Below are positions 38,925 through 48,405 of a stretch of DNA of 64,000 bases, in pieces; the first letter of the stretch is position 1; every line of letters begins with the position of its first letter. Made by a program: the position numbers and the translations under genes. The notes under the pieces are model-generated. The model saw nothing but the letters and a program-made list of their open reading frames with translations. It had not been told where the DNA came from and did not search any database. This DNA is from Pseudomonas saudiphocaensis (lineage in GTDB: Bacteria; Pseudomonadota; Gammaproteobacteria; Pseudomonadales; Pseudomonadaceae): contig NZ_CCSF01000001.1 of NCBI RefSeq assembly GCF_000756775.1, positions 2,790,001-2,854,000 on the forward strand, given 5' to 3'.

Positions 38925-39680
38925 CTAAAACGGCTGAATACTGGTAGTCAGCGTGCCCATCAACAGCACCCAGCCATCCACCAGGACAAACACCATCAGC
39001 TTGAAGGGCAGCGAAATCATCATCGGCGACAGCATCATCATGCCCATCGCCATCAGCACGCTGGCCACCACCAGGTCGATCACCAGGAAGGGAACGAAGA
39101 TCATGAAGCCCAGCTGGAAGGCCGTCTTCAGCTCGCTAAGGACGAACGCCGGCAGCAGCAGGGAGAAGTCCAGCTCTTCCAGTTTCTCCGGGATTTCCTC
39201 GCCGGCCAGGGCCACCATGGTTTCCAGCGAGGTCTTGTTGGTCTGCGCCAGCATGAAGCCCGAGAGGCTGGTTTTGCTGAGGTCCAACGCCTGTTCCAGG
39301 CTGATTTCGTCGTTCTGGAAGGGTTCGAACGCGGTGTCGTGAATCTCCTGCCACACCGGGCGCATCACCAGCAGCGTGATGATCAGCGCGATGCCGATCA
39401 GCACCTGATTCGGCGGGCTCTGCTGCAGGCCGATGGCCTGGCGCAGGATGGCCAGGACGATGATGAAGCGGGTGAAGCAGGTCATCATCATCAACATCGC
39501 CGGCAGGAAGCCGAGCAATGTCATCAGGATCAGGATCTGCAGCTTGACGCTGAATTCCTGGCCGTTCTCGGTATCGTTCAAATTGAACAGGGTGATCTCG
39601 CCGCCCGCGGCCTGGGTCATCAGGGGGAACAGACTGGCCAGCAACAGGCACAGCAGCGCCAGGCCGCGACTCAGTTTCAT
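38925..39680 (-). CDS. fliP: Flagellar export gate protein FliP
   Basis: Core export-gate subunit. 251 residues with a cleavable signal peptide (about 1-24) and four helices; the FliP family motif includes TCFTRFIIVLAILRQAIG and LLLPAFVLSELKTAFQLGF. It overlaps fliN by 4 bp. There is no fliO between fliN and fliP. Confidence 0.95.
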   Translation of the reverse strand: MKLSRGLALLCLLLASLFPLMTQAAGGEITLFNLNDTENGQEFSVKLQILILMTLLGFLPAMLMMMTCFTRFIIVLAILRQAIGLQQSPPNQVLIGIALIITLLVMRPVWQEIHDTAFEPFQNDEISLEQALDLSKTSLSGFMLAQTNKTSLETMVALAGEEIPEKLEELDFSLLLPAFVLSELKTAFQLGFMIFVPFLVIDLVVASVLMAMGMMMLSPMMISLPFKLMVFVLVDGWVLLMGTLTTSIQPF

Positions 39681-40045
39681 TGAGTCAGCGCGTCCAGGCT
39701 GGTGCCCGACAGTTCAACGATGCGCAGGCCGTAATTGCCATTCATCACCACCACTTCGGCCTTGCCGAAGTGGGTGCCGTTGACTTTAACGTCCAGCGGC
39801 TCGCCGGCCAGTTTATCGAGCACGATGACGCTGCTGGTGTCGCACTCCATCAGCTCTTTCAGCGAGATTTCCGCCGAGGCCACTTCCAGGGTGACGTTCA
39901 CCGGGATCTTGCCGAAGAAGCTCATGTCCTGGCGGGGCGAAGGTAGCTGCGGCACGGGCTCTGCGGCTGGCTGCTCGGCCTCCAGGCTCAGCTCGCCTTC
40001 ATTGATAAGGTTCTCGAATTCGTTGTCGGACAGTTGGCCGGTCAT
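39677..40045 (-). CDS. fliN: Flagellar switch protein FliN
   Basis: C-ring protein. 122 residues with an acidic N terminus and a C-terminal SpoA domain (VNVTLEVASAEISLKEL...VKVNGTHFGKAEVVVMNGNYGLRI). It overlaps fliM and fliP by 4 bp each. Confidence 0.94.
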   Translation of the reverse strand: MTGQLSDNEFENLINEGELSLEAEQPAAEPVPQLPSPRQDMSFFGKIPVNVTLEVASAEISLKELMECDTSSVIVLDKLAGEPLDVKVNGTHFGKAEVVVMNGNYGLRIVELSGTSLDALTQ

Positions 40046-40881
40046 TGGGATTGCACGCTTTCAAGTGAAGTGAGGAACAGGGCGCCGTCTTCTTCGAAGA
40101 CTGTGCCCCGGAAGAGCTTCTGCTGGTTGATGCGCACCTCGTAGCGGTCCAGTGGGCGCACCATGAGAATGTCATTGAGCTGCAGGCCGAGCACTTGCGA
40201 CAGCGGCAACTGCACCGAGGCGACCACGCAATCCAGGCGCACCGGCAGGTGCTTGATATGGTCGAGCGGGTTGCCGTTCAGGCGCTCGGGCGGCGGCCCG
40301 GCCAGATGGCTGGTGAGCTCATCGACCAGTTCGGTATCCAGATGGATGAAGATCGAAGAGCGGCTTTCAGTGAGGTGGCTGATGTATTCGAACTCGGCCA
40401 CGTATTCCCAGCTGGTCTCTTCGTAATCGTTTTCGTAGCGCTCCAGCTCGCCAAAGGTGTCACCGGCCAACAGTGCGCGAGCGAATATATAAGTCAGGTC
40501 CAGACCCAGGCGATTACGCATCCGCTGTTCGGACGTGCTTATTGGCGGAGTGTCCTGACTGGGCACTATGGTGCCACCGTAATAGCACTCGAGTGCTTCG
40601 GTAAGCAGCGCGCGGTCAATGGAGAAACCAACTTTGCCCATGGGCGAGCGGTATATACAGTCGGGCGTCTTGTTGGTCGCTTCCTGTACCTCGACCTTGC
40701 ACAGTTCCAGGCTGATTCGGTAGTTGCGCAAAAAGTAATCCGCCATCAAGCGCGGATTCTTGTTGGTAGTTTCCTTAATGAACTGAGGAATCTTGTGGTG
40801 ATGGCGCCCAAGTTTCTGCGGCTTCAGAACAGTCAGGCTTTTGGCAGGCACGCCATGGTGGACTTTTGAATTGCCAGACAT
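40042..40881 (-). CDS. fliM: Flagellar switch protein FliM lacking the usual CheY-binding peptide
   Basis: C-ring protein of 279 residues, shorter than the usual 320-330. The middle FliM_M domain (LGLDLTYIFARALL...LTESRSSIFIHLDTELVDEL) and the C-terminal SpoA domain are intact. The N terminus reads MSGNSKVHHGVPAKSL and lacks the LSQxEIDALL motif that binds phosphorylated CheY in standard FliM proteins. This matches lateral-type FliM. It is the first gene of the leftward operon. Confidence 0.9.
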   Translation of the reverse strand: MSGNSKVHHGVPAKSLTVLKPQKLGRHHHKIPQFIKETTNKNPRLMADYFLRNYRISLELCKVEVQEATNKTPDCIYRSPMGKVGFSIDRALLTEALECYYGGTIVPSQDTPPISTSEQRMRNRLGLDLTYIFARALLAGDTFGELERYENDYEETSWEYVAEFEYISHLTESRSSIFIHLDTELVDELTSHLAGPPPERLNGNPLDHIKHLPVRLDCVVASVQLPLSQVLGLQLNDILMVRPLDRYEVRINQQKLFRGTVFEEDGALFLTSLESVQSQ

Positions 40882-41295
40882 GTTTGAACGGAGTGTCCTG
40901 GTTCTTGCGCGTCCGGAAAAACCCGAGGCGCTGAATAAAAGCGGAATTCAGTTTGGCCAGGGCGATATGACGACTGCGAAGACGCAGGCACGGCTCTAGC
41001 GTGCCGCCAGTCTAGGCATGGGCGCGAGCGGACATTAAATCAAGAGATATCAAATGATCTCTTTTGAGACCCTCTGAAAGTTACTGATTTATTTTAAGAG
41101 GAACTGATTGGGCAGTTCTGAGACGGGGTTGGTAGCGTGCGCGCAGTTTTCGGGTAGGCAGTCCTTGTGGCTCGTAGAGTTCCGGCCAGTTAGACAGGCA
41201 GAGCGACGGAAGTTCCCGAGAAATTAAATTATTTTTGCGAAATCCGGCGTGGCGCTTTCGCCAAGAGCAGGGAGCGTCGACGGCAAGGTGGTCAC
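40882..41295. promoter_or_regulatory. Divergent regulatory region fliM/lafK
   Basis: 414 bp with promoters for both directions and no gene. It contains dyads AAGAGAT-N8-ATCTCTT (41042-41063) and GAACTG-N6-CAGTTC (41101-41118) and a low-GC tract at 41030-41100. Confidence 0.6.
40986..41000 (+). promoter_or_regulatory. Possible sigma-54 promoter upstream of lafK
   Basis: AGGCACG-N4-TAGC keeps the GG/GC spacing of sigma-54 promoters, with mismatches at the first T and at TTGC. It points toward lafK but lies 296 bp from its ATG, so the assignment is weak. It also forms a dyad GGCACG/CGTGCC. Confidence 0.3.
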
Positions 41296-42702
41296 ATGAA
41301 CAGTTTCACAAATGCGATGGACTATTCATACGAAGAGCGATTCGCTCAGATGCCGGCGCCAAAGAAAATTCTCATGGTCGGGAACAAGGCCGAAGCCTGC
41401 GGCGAACTTCTTCGCGCCGGCCTGCGTAAAGAAGGTTGTGATGTCTTCGCTTATGCAGGCTTCGATGAGCTGGATAAGACTGCGCTGAAAGATGCGGCGC
41501 TGGTCTTTGTATTGATTGCCGGTATTCCAGATCAGGACCTATATAAACAGGTTGGCGCACTGATACGACGTGCAAGCACCATTACCGTAATCCCGGTGGT
41601 GCAGTACGCGGACCAGGAAAAGGCCGCGACCCTGCTTGAGCTGGGATGCGTCGACTATCTCTTGTCGCCGTTCAGCGAGAGCCAGCTCAGCGCCCTGTTG
41701 CGTCGCCAGGAATATGCCAATGCCGCGCAGGAAAGTTTCGTCTCCTGCTCCCAGGGCGGTCGCCGCCTGCTGGCGATGGCCCAGCGTGTATCGCTGACCC
41801 GCGCACCAATTCTGATCACCGGCGAAACGGGCACCGGCAAGGAGCTGATGGCTCGCTACATCCATCGCTTTTCGGCCGACGCCGATGCGCCTTTTATTGC
41901 GGTGAACTGCGCGGCGATTCCCGAGCAGATGCTTGAGTCGATCCTGTTCGGCCATGAAAAGGGCGCCTTCACCGGAGCGGTTACGGCGCAGCCGGGCAAG
42001 TTCGAGCTGGCCAATGGCGGCACCTTGCTGCTCGACGAAATCGGCGAACTGCCCCTGGCACTGCAGGCCAAGCTGCTGCGCGTGCTGCAGGAGCAGCGCG
42101 TCGAGCGCCTCGGCGGGCGCAGGGAGATCAGGCTCAACGTTCGCATCATCGCCGCCACCAACCGCGACCTGCAGCTGGAAGTGGCCGAAGGGCGCTTCCG
42201 CTCCGACCTGATGTTCCGCCTCGACGTGCTGCCGCTGCACATCATCCCGCTGCGCGAGCGCAAGGAAGACGTGTTGCCTCTGGCCCGGCGCTTTATCGCC
42301 AAGTACGCACCGCAGGACGCAGACCAGGATCTGCTCACCGCCGAAGCCTGCCGCGCGCTGTTGCAACACGATTGGCCGGGCAACGCCCGCGAGCTGGAAA
42401 ACACCGTACAGCGTGCCCTGGTGATGCGTAACGGGCTGTTTATCCAGCCTCAGGATCTCGGGCTGGCCGTCGCGCCGATGGCCGAACAGCCGCAGGAGAA
42501 GCCCGCAGCGCTGCTGGCTGAAGGTGGCAAGGCCGCCTTGCGCGCCAGCGGCAAGTGGGCCGAGTACCAGCATGTGATCGACACCATTCGCAAGTTCGAC
42601 GGGCACAAGACCAAGGCTGCCGCCAGCCTGGGCATGACCTCGCGCGCGTTGCGCTACCGCCTCAATGCCATGCGCGAGCAGGGCATCGAGCTGAATTTCT
42701 GA
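41296..42702 (+). CDS. lafK: Sigma-54-dependent flagellar activator, LafK type
   Basis: Likely master activator of this flagellar locus. The 468-residue protein has an N-terminal receiver-like domain (22-140) that lacks a phosphorylatable Asp at the expected strand end ([11 protein letters not shown]), then an AAA+ domain with Walker A GETGTGKE (176-183), GAFTGA (223-228) and Walker B LLLDEIGE, and a C-terminal HTH ([17 protein letters not shown]). It is 19 bp before fliE, as in lateral-flagella operons of Vibrio. Start at 41296 has AAGGTGG; another ATG at 41323 exists. Confidence 0.88.
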   Translation: MNSFTNAMDYSYEERFAQMPAPKKILMVGNKAEACGELLRAGLRKEGCDVFAYAGFDELDKTALKDAALVFVLIAGIPDQDLYKQVGALIRRASTITVIPVVQYADQEKAATLLELGCVDYLLSPFSESQLSALLRRQEYANAAQESFVSCSQGGRRLLAMAQRVSLTRAPILITGETGTGKELMARYIHRFSADADAPFIAVNCAAIPEQMLESILFGHEKGAFTGAVTAQPGKFELANGGTLLLDEIGELPLALQAKLLRVLQEQRVERLGGRREIRLNVRIIAATNRDLQLEVAEGRFRSDLMFRLDVLPLHIIPLRERKEDVLPLARRFIAKYAPQDADQDLLTAEACRALLQHDWPGNARELENTVQRALVMRNGLFIQPQDLGLAVAPMAEQPQEKPAALLAEGGKAALRASGKWAEYQHVIDTIRKFDGHKTKAAASLGMTSRALRYRLNAMREQGIELNF

Positions 42703-42721
42703 ACATCGAAGGAAACCACCA

Positions 42722-43042
42722 ATGAGTTCAATCACGCAGGTGCAGCAGGACATGCTGGGCCGGATGCAGCAGCTCGCGGAGGTCGCCGGGAGCCCGGCGA
42801 TCCAGCCGGCGCGCCAGGCAGCGCCCGACGCCGGAGGCTTGTTCATGGCCGCCATGCGCTCGGTGGACGCCCAGCAGCATCAGGCCAGTGCCTCCATGGC
42901 TGCAGTCGACAGCGGCAAGAGCGATGACCTGGTCGGCGCGATGCTCGACAGCCAGAAAGCCAGCGTGTCGTTTTCCGCGCTGCTGCAGGTGCGCAACAAA
43001 CTGACCACGGCGTTCGACGACGTCATGAGAATGCCGCTTTGA
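42722..43042 (+). CDS. fliE: Flagellar MS-ring-rod adapter FliE
   Basis: Junction protein between the MS ring and rod. 106 residues; the C-terminal [24 protein letters not shown] matches the FliE signature. It follows the LafK gene by 19 bp and is probably cotranscribed. Confidence 0.93.
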   Translation: MSSITQVQQDMLGRMQQLAEVAGSPAIQPARQAAPDAGGLFMAAMRSVDAQQHQASASMAAVDSGKSDDLVGAMLDSQKASVSFSALLQVRNKLTTAFDDVMRMPL

Positions 43043-43062
43043 TCCGGCGTGAGAGCTAAAAC

Positions 43063-44727
43063 GTGCTGCAGAAACTAAAAAGCAAGCTGCCCGCCGGTGG
43101 CCTTCAACTCGACCCGCGGGTGACCCTCGCCGGCATGGCGGTGATCGCTGCCGCGCTGGCCGTGGCCGTGGTCTTCTATCTCTGGCGCGACGGCGCGTCC
43201 TATCGCCCCTTGCACGGTGCGGGTGAGGCCTTCCCTGCCGCCGAAGTGATGCAGGTGCTCGACGCTGAGGGCGTTCGCTACCGCGTTCATCCGCAGAGTG
43301 GCCAGATCCTGGTGGAAGAGAGCCAGCTATCGAAAACCCGCATGCTGCTTGCCGCCAAGGGCGTGAAAGTGGCGCTGCCGGCCGGCTACGAGCTGTTCGA
43401 CAAGGAAGAGCCCCTGGGCACCAGCCAGTTCGTCCAGGACGTGCGCTTAAAGCGCAGCCTGGAAGGCGAACTGGCGCGCACCGTGATGTCGCTCAAGGGC
43501 GTGCAGCACGCGCGGGTGCATCTGGCGCAGGAGGAGAACAGCTCCTTCGTGATCAGCAAGCGCTCACCGAGCAAGGCGTCGGTGATGCTGCAGCTGGAAC
43601 CGGGTTACCGGCTGGCGACCGAGCAGGTCGCCGCCATCGTCAATCTGGTTTCCGGCAGCGTGCCCAACCTCAAGCCCGAAGATGTCGGCGTGGTCGATCA
43701 GTACGGCGCGTTGCTCTCGCGTGGCCTGAATGTCGGCGGTGGTCCGGCGCAGAACTGGCAGGCCGTCGAGGACTACCAGAGCAAGGCCGTGGCCAATATC
43801 GAAGAAGTGCTGGCACCGGTGCTGGGCCGCGGCAATTACCGCATCAGCGTCGCGGCCGACATCGACTTCAGCCAGAAGGAAGAAACCTTCCAGTCGTTCG
43901 GTGACACGCCGCGTCTGCGCCGCGAAGTGCTGAGCAACGAAAGCGCGCTGGATCAGCTGGCCCTGGGTATTCCCGGTTCGCTGGCCAACCGCCCGGTGGC
44001 GCCGCCGGCCGAGGGTGAAGCGCAGCCGGAGGACACCGAGAACAAGGGCGCCACCTCCATCCGCGAGGAATCGACTCGCCAGCTGGACTACGACCAGAGC
44101 GTGGTCCATGTGAAGCACGCCGGCTTCGCCCTGCGCCAGCAGAGCGTGGCAGTGGTGCTGAACGCCGATGCCGCGCCCGAAGGTGGCTGGAGCGCCGAGG
44201 CTCGTGCCGAGCTGGAAGCCATGGTGAGCAGCGCCGTGGGCCTGAAGGAGGCACGGGGTGATCTGCTGACGCTTAGCGTGCTGCCCTTTGCCGCGGTGGA
44301 CGCCAGCGCCGACCAGCTGCCCTGGTGGAGCGACAGCCAGGTACATGCGCTGGCCAAGCTGATCCTCGCCGGGGTGATTGCACTGCTGTTGCTGCTGATC
44401 GTGGTCCGTCCTGCCGTGCGCAATCTGACCCAGCGCGACGAGCCGGCGGAGCCCGAGGCGCTGGCGGCGCAAGGTGCACTGGCACCGGCCCGTATCGAAG
44501 CCGAGGCCCGTGCGGCATTGGCCGCGCCGCGGGCCAGCGCCGATGGCGTGCATATCTTCGGCGAGCTTAATCCGCTCTCGGAAATACGCCTGCCGGCCCC
44601 GGGCTCGGGCCTGGAATTGCAGATCGAGCATTTGCAAATGCTCGCCAAGAACGACCCGGAGCGCGTTTCGGAAGTCATCAAGCATTGGATAGGCCGCAAT
44701 GAAAGAGACCTCAACTCAGCCAGCTGA
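43063..44727 (+). CDS. fliF: Flagellar MS-ring protein FliF
   Basis: Forms the MS ring in the inner membrane. The 554-residue protein has two membrane segments (about 22-42 and 430-450), YscJ-like and FliF_C regions, and the C-terminal tail that binds FliG (LEIQIEHLQMLAKNDPERV with NELN). Its start is GTG at 43063, and its end overlaps fliG by 29 bp. Confidence 0.94.
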   Translation: MLQKLKSKLPAGGLQLDPRVTLAGMAVIAAALAVAVVFYLWRDGASYRPLHGAGEAFPAAEVMQVLDAEGVRYRVHPQSGQILVEESQLSKTRMLLAAKGVKVALPAGYELFDKEEPLGTSQFVQDVRLKRSLEGELARTVMSLKGVQHARVHLAQEENSSFVISKRSPSKASVMLQLEPGYRLATEQVAAIVNLVSGSVPNLKPEDVGVVDQYGALLSRGLNVGGGPAQNWQAVEDYQSKAVANIEEVLAPVLGRGNYRISVAADIDFSQKEETFQSFGDTPRLRREVLSNESALDQLALGIPGSLANRPVAPPAEGEAQPEDTENKGATSIREESTRQLDYDQSVVHVKHAGFALRQQSVAVVLNADAAPEGGWSAEARAELEAMVSSAVGLKEARGDLLTLSVLPFAAVDASADQLPWWSDSQVHALAKLILAGVIALLLLLIVVRPAVRNLTQRDEPAEPEALAAQGALAPARIEAEARAALAAPRASADGVHIFGELNPLSEIRLPAPGSGLELQIEHLQMLAKNDPERVSEVIKHWIGRNERDLNSAS

Positions 44728-45760
44728 GCCGACTACCGGCAAGGCAGCCAAGGCGCGCCCGTCGCAGTTGCGCTCGGTGAGCTCGCTGGAACAGGCGGCA
44801 ATCCTCATGCTGAGCATGGGCGATGAAATTTCCGCGGGCATACTGCGCAACTTCTCCCGCGAAGAAATTATCAGCATCAGCCAGGCCATGGCGCGTCTGT
44901 CCAACGTCAAGCAGCCGATGGTTTCCGACGTGATCAGCCGCTTCTTTGACGACTACAAAGAGCAGAGCAGCATCAAGGGCGCGTCACGCACCTATCTGGC
45001 CGGCATGCTCGGCAAGGCGCTGGGCGGCGATATCACCCGCTCGCTGCTGGATTCCATCTACGGCGAGGAAATCCGCGCCAAGATGGCCAAGATGGAATGG
45101 CTCGATCCCAAGCAGTTCGCCGCGCTGATCGCCAAGGAGCACGCGCAGATGCAGGCGGTGTTCCTCGCCTTCCTGCCGCCGGGCATGGCCACCGACGTGC
45201 TCGAATGCATGCCGGTCGAACGTCAGGATGAATTGCTCTACCGCATCGCCAACCTCAATGAGGTCAACAGCGATGTGATCGCCGAACTGGAACAGCTGAT
45301 CGACCGCAGCCTCAAGGTGCTCTCGAGCCAGGGCTCGCAGGTGCGCGGCGTGAAGCAGGCGGCGGACATCATGAACCGCTTCAAGGGCAACCGTGACCAG
45401 ATGTTCGAGCTGCTGCGCGCGCACAACGAGGAGCTGGTGACCAAGATCGAGGATGAAATGTATGACTTCTTCATCCTTTCGCGGCAGAACCAGGACGTGC
45501 TGCAGACCCTGCTGGAAGTGATTCCGCTGGAAGAATGGGTGGTGGCGCTCAAGGGTGCCGAGCCGGAGCTGGTGCGCGCCATCCAGAGTGCGATGCCCAA
45601 GCGTCAGGCGCAGCAGATGGAGTCGATCAACCGACGCCAGGGGCCGGTGCCGCTGTCGCGGGTCGAGCAGGTGCGCAAGGACATCATGGCCGTGGTCCGT
45701 GAAATGTCTGCCGACGGCGACCTGCAGGTTCAGTTGTTCCGCGAACAGACGGTCGAGTAA
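44699..45760 (+). CDS. fliG: Flagellar motor switch protein FliG
   Basis: Rotor protein that interacts with MotA. 353 residues with the N-terminal FliF-binding domain, the EHPQ-equivalent middle region and the C-terminal torque helix (EEWVVALKGAEPELVRAIQSAMPKRQA in parts). The ATG at 44699 overlaps fliF by 29 bp; the long overlap is unusual but leaves both domains complete. Confidence 0.94.
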   Translation: MKETSTQPAEPTTGKAAKARPSQLRSVSSLEQAAILMLSMGDEISAGILRNFSREEIISISQAMARLSNVKQPMVSDVISRFFDDYKEQSSIKGASRTYLAGMLGKALGGDITRSLLDSIYGEEIRAKMAKMEWLDPKQFAALIAKEHAQMQAVFLAFLPPGMATDVLECMPVERQDELLYRIANLNEVNSDVIAELEQLIDRSLKVLSSQGSQVRGVKQAADIMNRFKGNRDQMFELLRAHNEELVTKIEDEMYDFFILSRQNQDVLQTLLEVIPLEEWVVALKGAEPELVRAIQSAMPKRQAQQMESINRRQGPVPLSRVEQVRKDIMAVVREMSADGDLQVQLFREQTVE

Positions 45761-45766
45761 GCGCCG

Positions 45767-46465
45767 ATGAGCATCAAGATCATCAAGGGTGAAGGCCGTT
45801 CCTGGCGCCCGTACCGTTTTCCGCCGCGGGTCCGGCCGGCGGCGCAAGGCGACGAGGTGCTGGCCGGCGATCCGGCTGCGCTGCAGCGTGCTGTTGCCGA
45901 GGGCTTTCAGGAAGGCATCGACAAGGGCTACGAACAGGGCCTGGAGCAGGGCCGTGAAGCCGGCCATCGCGAAGGCTTCGAGCGCGGCATCGAAGACGGC
46001 AAGGCCATCGGCCGCGAAGAGGGGCGTGTCCAGGGCCTGAAGGCGTTCGAACAGGCTGCGCAGCCGCTGGACCAGCTGGTCGAACGCTTCGAGCGGTTCC
46101 GTCAGGATTTCGAGCAGGCCCGGCGGGAGCAGCTTCTGGAGCTGGTGCAGAAGGTCTCCAAGCAGGTGATCCGCTGTGAGCTGACGCTGCATCCGACGCA
46201 GTTGCTGACCCTCGCCGAAGAGGCGCTGGCGGCCATGCCGGATGATCAGGAAGACGTGCGCATCCTGCTCAACCCTGAGGAATGTGCCCGTATCAGGGAG
46301 CTGGCACCCGAGCGTGCGGCTGCCTGGCGCCTGGTGCCCGACGAAAAGCTGGCCCTGGGCGAGTGCCGGGTGGTGACCGCTCAGGCCGAAGCCGATATCG
46401 GCTGCCAGCAGCGCCTGGATTCCTGCATGGACACGCTGGCCGAGCACATCAAGGCAGAAGCCTGA
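45767..46465 (+). CDS. fliH: Flagellar export regulator FliH
   Basis: Cytoplasmic partner of FliI that regulates the export ATPase. 232 residues with the glycine repeat segment (GFQEGIDKGYEQGLEQGREAG, read in short repeats) and a C-terminal domain. It follows fliG by 6 bp and lies 1 bp before fliI. Confidence 0.93.
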   Translation: MSIKIIKGEGRSWRPYRFPPRVRPAAQGDEVLAGDPAALQRAVAEGFQEGIDKGYEQGLEQGREAGHREGFERGIEDGKAIGREEGRVQGLKAFEQAAQPLDQLVERFERFRQDFEQARREQLLELVQKVSKQVIRCELTLHPTQLLTLAEEALAAMPDDQEDVRILLNPEECARIRELAPERAAAWRLVPDEKLALGECRVVTAQAEADIGCQQRLDSCMDTLAEHIKAEA

Positions 46466-46466
46466 G

Positions 46467-47798
46467 ATGTCCCTGCGTGAAAGCTTCCGCCTCGACGAAG
46501 CGCTGCGCTCGCTCGATACCGTGCAGCTGGCCAAGGTCAGCGGCCGGCTGGTGCGGGTCTCCGGCATGCTGCTGGAGAGCCTTGGCCTGCAGCGCATGAC
46601 CGGCCAGCGCTGCTATGTGGAGCAGGGCGACGGCAGCATGCTGGAAGCCCAGGTGGTGGGTTTCAACCGCGACATCACCTATCTGATGCCCTTCAAGAAG
46701 CCGGTGGGCCTGACCGCAGGCTCCCGCGTATTTCCGGCCCCCGACGACGCCAAACTGCATATCGACGAATCCTGGCTGGGGCGTGTGCTCAACGGTCTCG
46801 GCGAGCCGCTGGACGATCTGGGCAAACTCAGCGGGCGCGATCCGTTGCCGGCCGAGCTGCCATCGGTGCATCCGCTCAAGCGCAAGCCGGTCAGCGAGCC
46901 GCTGGACGTTGGCGTGCGCGCGATCAATGCCACCCTGACCCTGGGCAAGGGCCAGCGGGTCGGCCTGTTCGCCGGCTCCGGCGTCGGCAAGAGCGTGCTG
47001 CTGGGGATGATCACCCGGCAGACCAAGGCCGATGTGGTGGTGGTCGGCCTGATCGGCGAACGTGGCCGCGAAGTGCAGGAATTCCTGTTGCACTCCCTCG
47101 GTGAGGAGGGCCTGAAGAAGGCCGTGGTGGTGGTGGCACCGGCCAACGAATCGCCGCTGATGCGGCTCAAGGCCACCGAGCTGTGCCACAGCATCGCCGC
47201 CTATTTTCGCGACCAGGGCAACGATGTGCTGCTGCTGGTGGACTCGCTGACCCGCTACGCCATGGCTCAGCGCGAAATCGCTCTGGCGCTGGGCGAGCCG
47301 CCGGCGACCAAGGGCTATCCGCCCTCCGTGTTCGGCATGCTGCCGGAACTGGTGGAAAGCGCTGGCAATGGCGCCAACGACAACGGCAGCCTCAGTGCGC
47401 TCTATACCGTGCTGGCCGAGGGTGACGACCAGCAGGACCCCATCGTCGATTGCGCGCGGGCGATTCTCGACGGCCATATCGTGTTGTCGCGGCGCCTGGC
47501 CGACGCCGGCCATTACCCAGCTATCGACGTCTGCGCCTCGGTCAGCCGCTGCATGAGCCAGGTCGGCCAGCCGCCGCACCTGGGCGCGGCGCGTCAGCTG
47601 AAGGATTTCTACAGCACCTACGAGAAGATCAAGGAGCTTATCCCGCTGGGCGGCTACAGCCCCGGCGCGGACCCCAAGACCGACCGAGCGGTGAAACTCG
47701 CCCCGACCATCGAGCGCTTTCTGCGCCAGGAAGTGGGCGAGGCGGCGGAGCTGGAAACCAGCCTGACCATCCTGCAGAACATTCTTAAAACGCCATGA
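46467..47798 (+). CDS. fliI: Flagellar export ATPase FliI
   Basis: Hexameric ATPase of flagellar export. 443 residues with Walker A FAGSGVGKSVLL, the GERGREVQEF motif and Walker B VLLLVDSLTRYAMA. It overlaps fliJ by 4 bp. Confidence 0.96.
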   Translation: MSLRESFRLDEALRSLDTVQLAKVSGRLVRVSGMLLESLGLQRMTGQRCYVEQGDGSMLEAQVVGFNRDITYLMPFKKPVGLTAGSRVFPAPDDAKLHIDESWLGRVLNGLGEPLDDLGKLSGRDPLPAELPSVHPLKRKPVSEPLDVGVRAINATLTLGKGQRVGLFAGSGVGKSVLLGMITRQTKADVVVVGLIGERGREVQEFLLHSLGEEGLKKAVVVVAPANESPLMRLKATELCHSIAAYFRDQGNDVLLLVDSLTRYAMAQREIALALGEPPATKGYPPSVFGMLPELVESAGNGANDNGSLSALYTVLAEGDDQQDPIVDCARAILDGHIVLSRRLADAGHYPAIDVCASVSRCMSQVGQPPHLGAARQLKDFYSTYEKIKELIPLGGYSPGADPKTDRAVKLAPTIERFLRQEVGEAAELETSLTILQNILKTP

Positions 47799-48220
47799 AA
47801 CAGCAGATCGAAACGCTCACGCGCCTGGCCAGCCTGCGCGGCAACCGGGTCAAGCAGATGCTTGGGCAGGTTCAGTATCAGCAGAACCTCTGCCAGCGTT
47901 ACCGCAACAACATCACCGGTCTGGGCCGCCTGTGCGGATTTTCCGTACCGGCTAACACGCCGCTGCAGCGCGACAACCAGCAGCGCTACAAGAGCACGCT
48001 CTACAAGATGGTGGAACTGCAGCGCCGCGAACTGGCGGTGGCCGAGCAGGCACTGGCGCGTATCCAGCAGGAACTGTTGCAGGCGATGCGCAGTGAAAAG
48101 GTGGTCGAGCACGTGATCGACGCCAAGATGCAGCAGTGGCAGCAACAGCTGATGGCGCAGGAGCAGAAGCTTCAGGATGGCCTGGCGGCGCAGAGCTGGT
48201 GGCGCAATCGGATTGCTTAG
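47795..48220 (+). CDS. fliJ: Flagellar export protein FliJ
   Basis: Coiled-coil rotor of the export ATPase. 141 residues, almost entirely helical, with repeated Gln/Leu/Arg patterns. It ends the fliEFGHIJ operon; a 185-bp gap to flgM follows. Confidence 0.88.
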   Translation: MKQQIETLTRLASLRGNRVKQMLGQVQYQQNLCQRYRNNITGLGRLCGFSVPANTPLQRDNQQRYKSTLYKMVELQRRELAVAEQALARIQQELLQAMRSEKVVEHVIDAKMQQWQQQLMAQEQKLQDGLAAQSWWRNRIA

Positions 48221-48347
48221 GTGGGGCAAGTGGGCCGAGGGAGTGTGGCGAGTATGATTTTAAGTCGGCTCAGCCTTGCCCCTCACCCCTAAGCCGGCAC
48301 GTATCGCGACAAAACGGCCCGCCTGTCGCTCACTTTGAAAAAAGATT

Positions 48348-48374
48348 TAAATAATCCGCCCGAGCGGTCGCTTA
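48348..48374 (+). promoter_or_regulatory. Possible sigma-28 promoter of flgM
   Basis: TAAA (48348-48351), a 15-bp spacer and GTCGCTTA (48367-48374) resemble the sigma-28 pattern TAAA-N15-GCCGATAA at 5 of 8 positions of the -10. It lies 31 bp before the flgM ATG, and FliA (LafS) is encoded in the same locus. Confidence 0.4.
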
Positions 48375-48405
48375 TCAGCAGTAACCACCGAGTTGGAACG
48401 AAATC

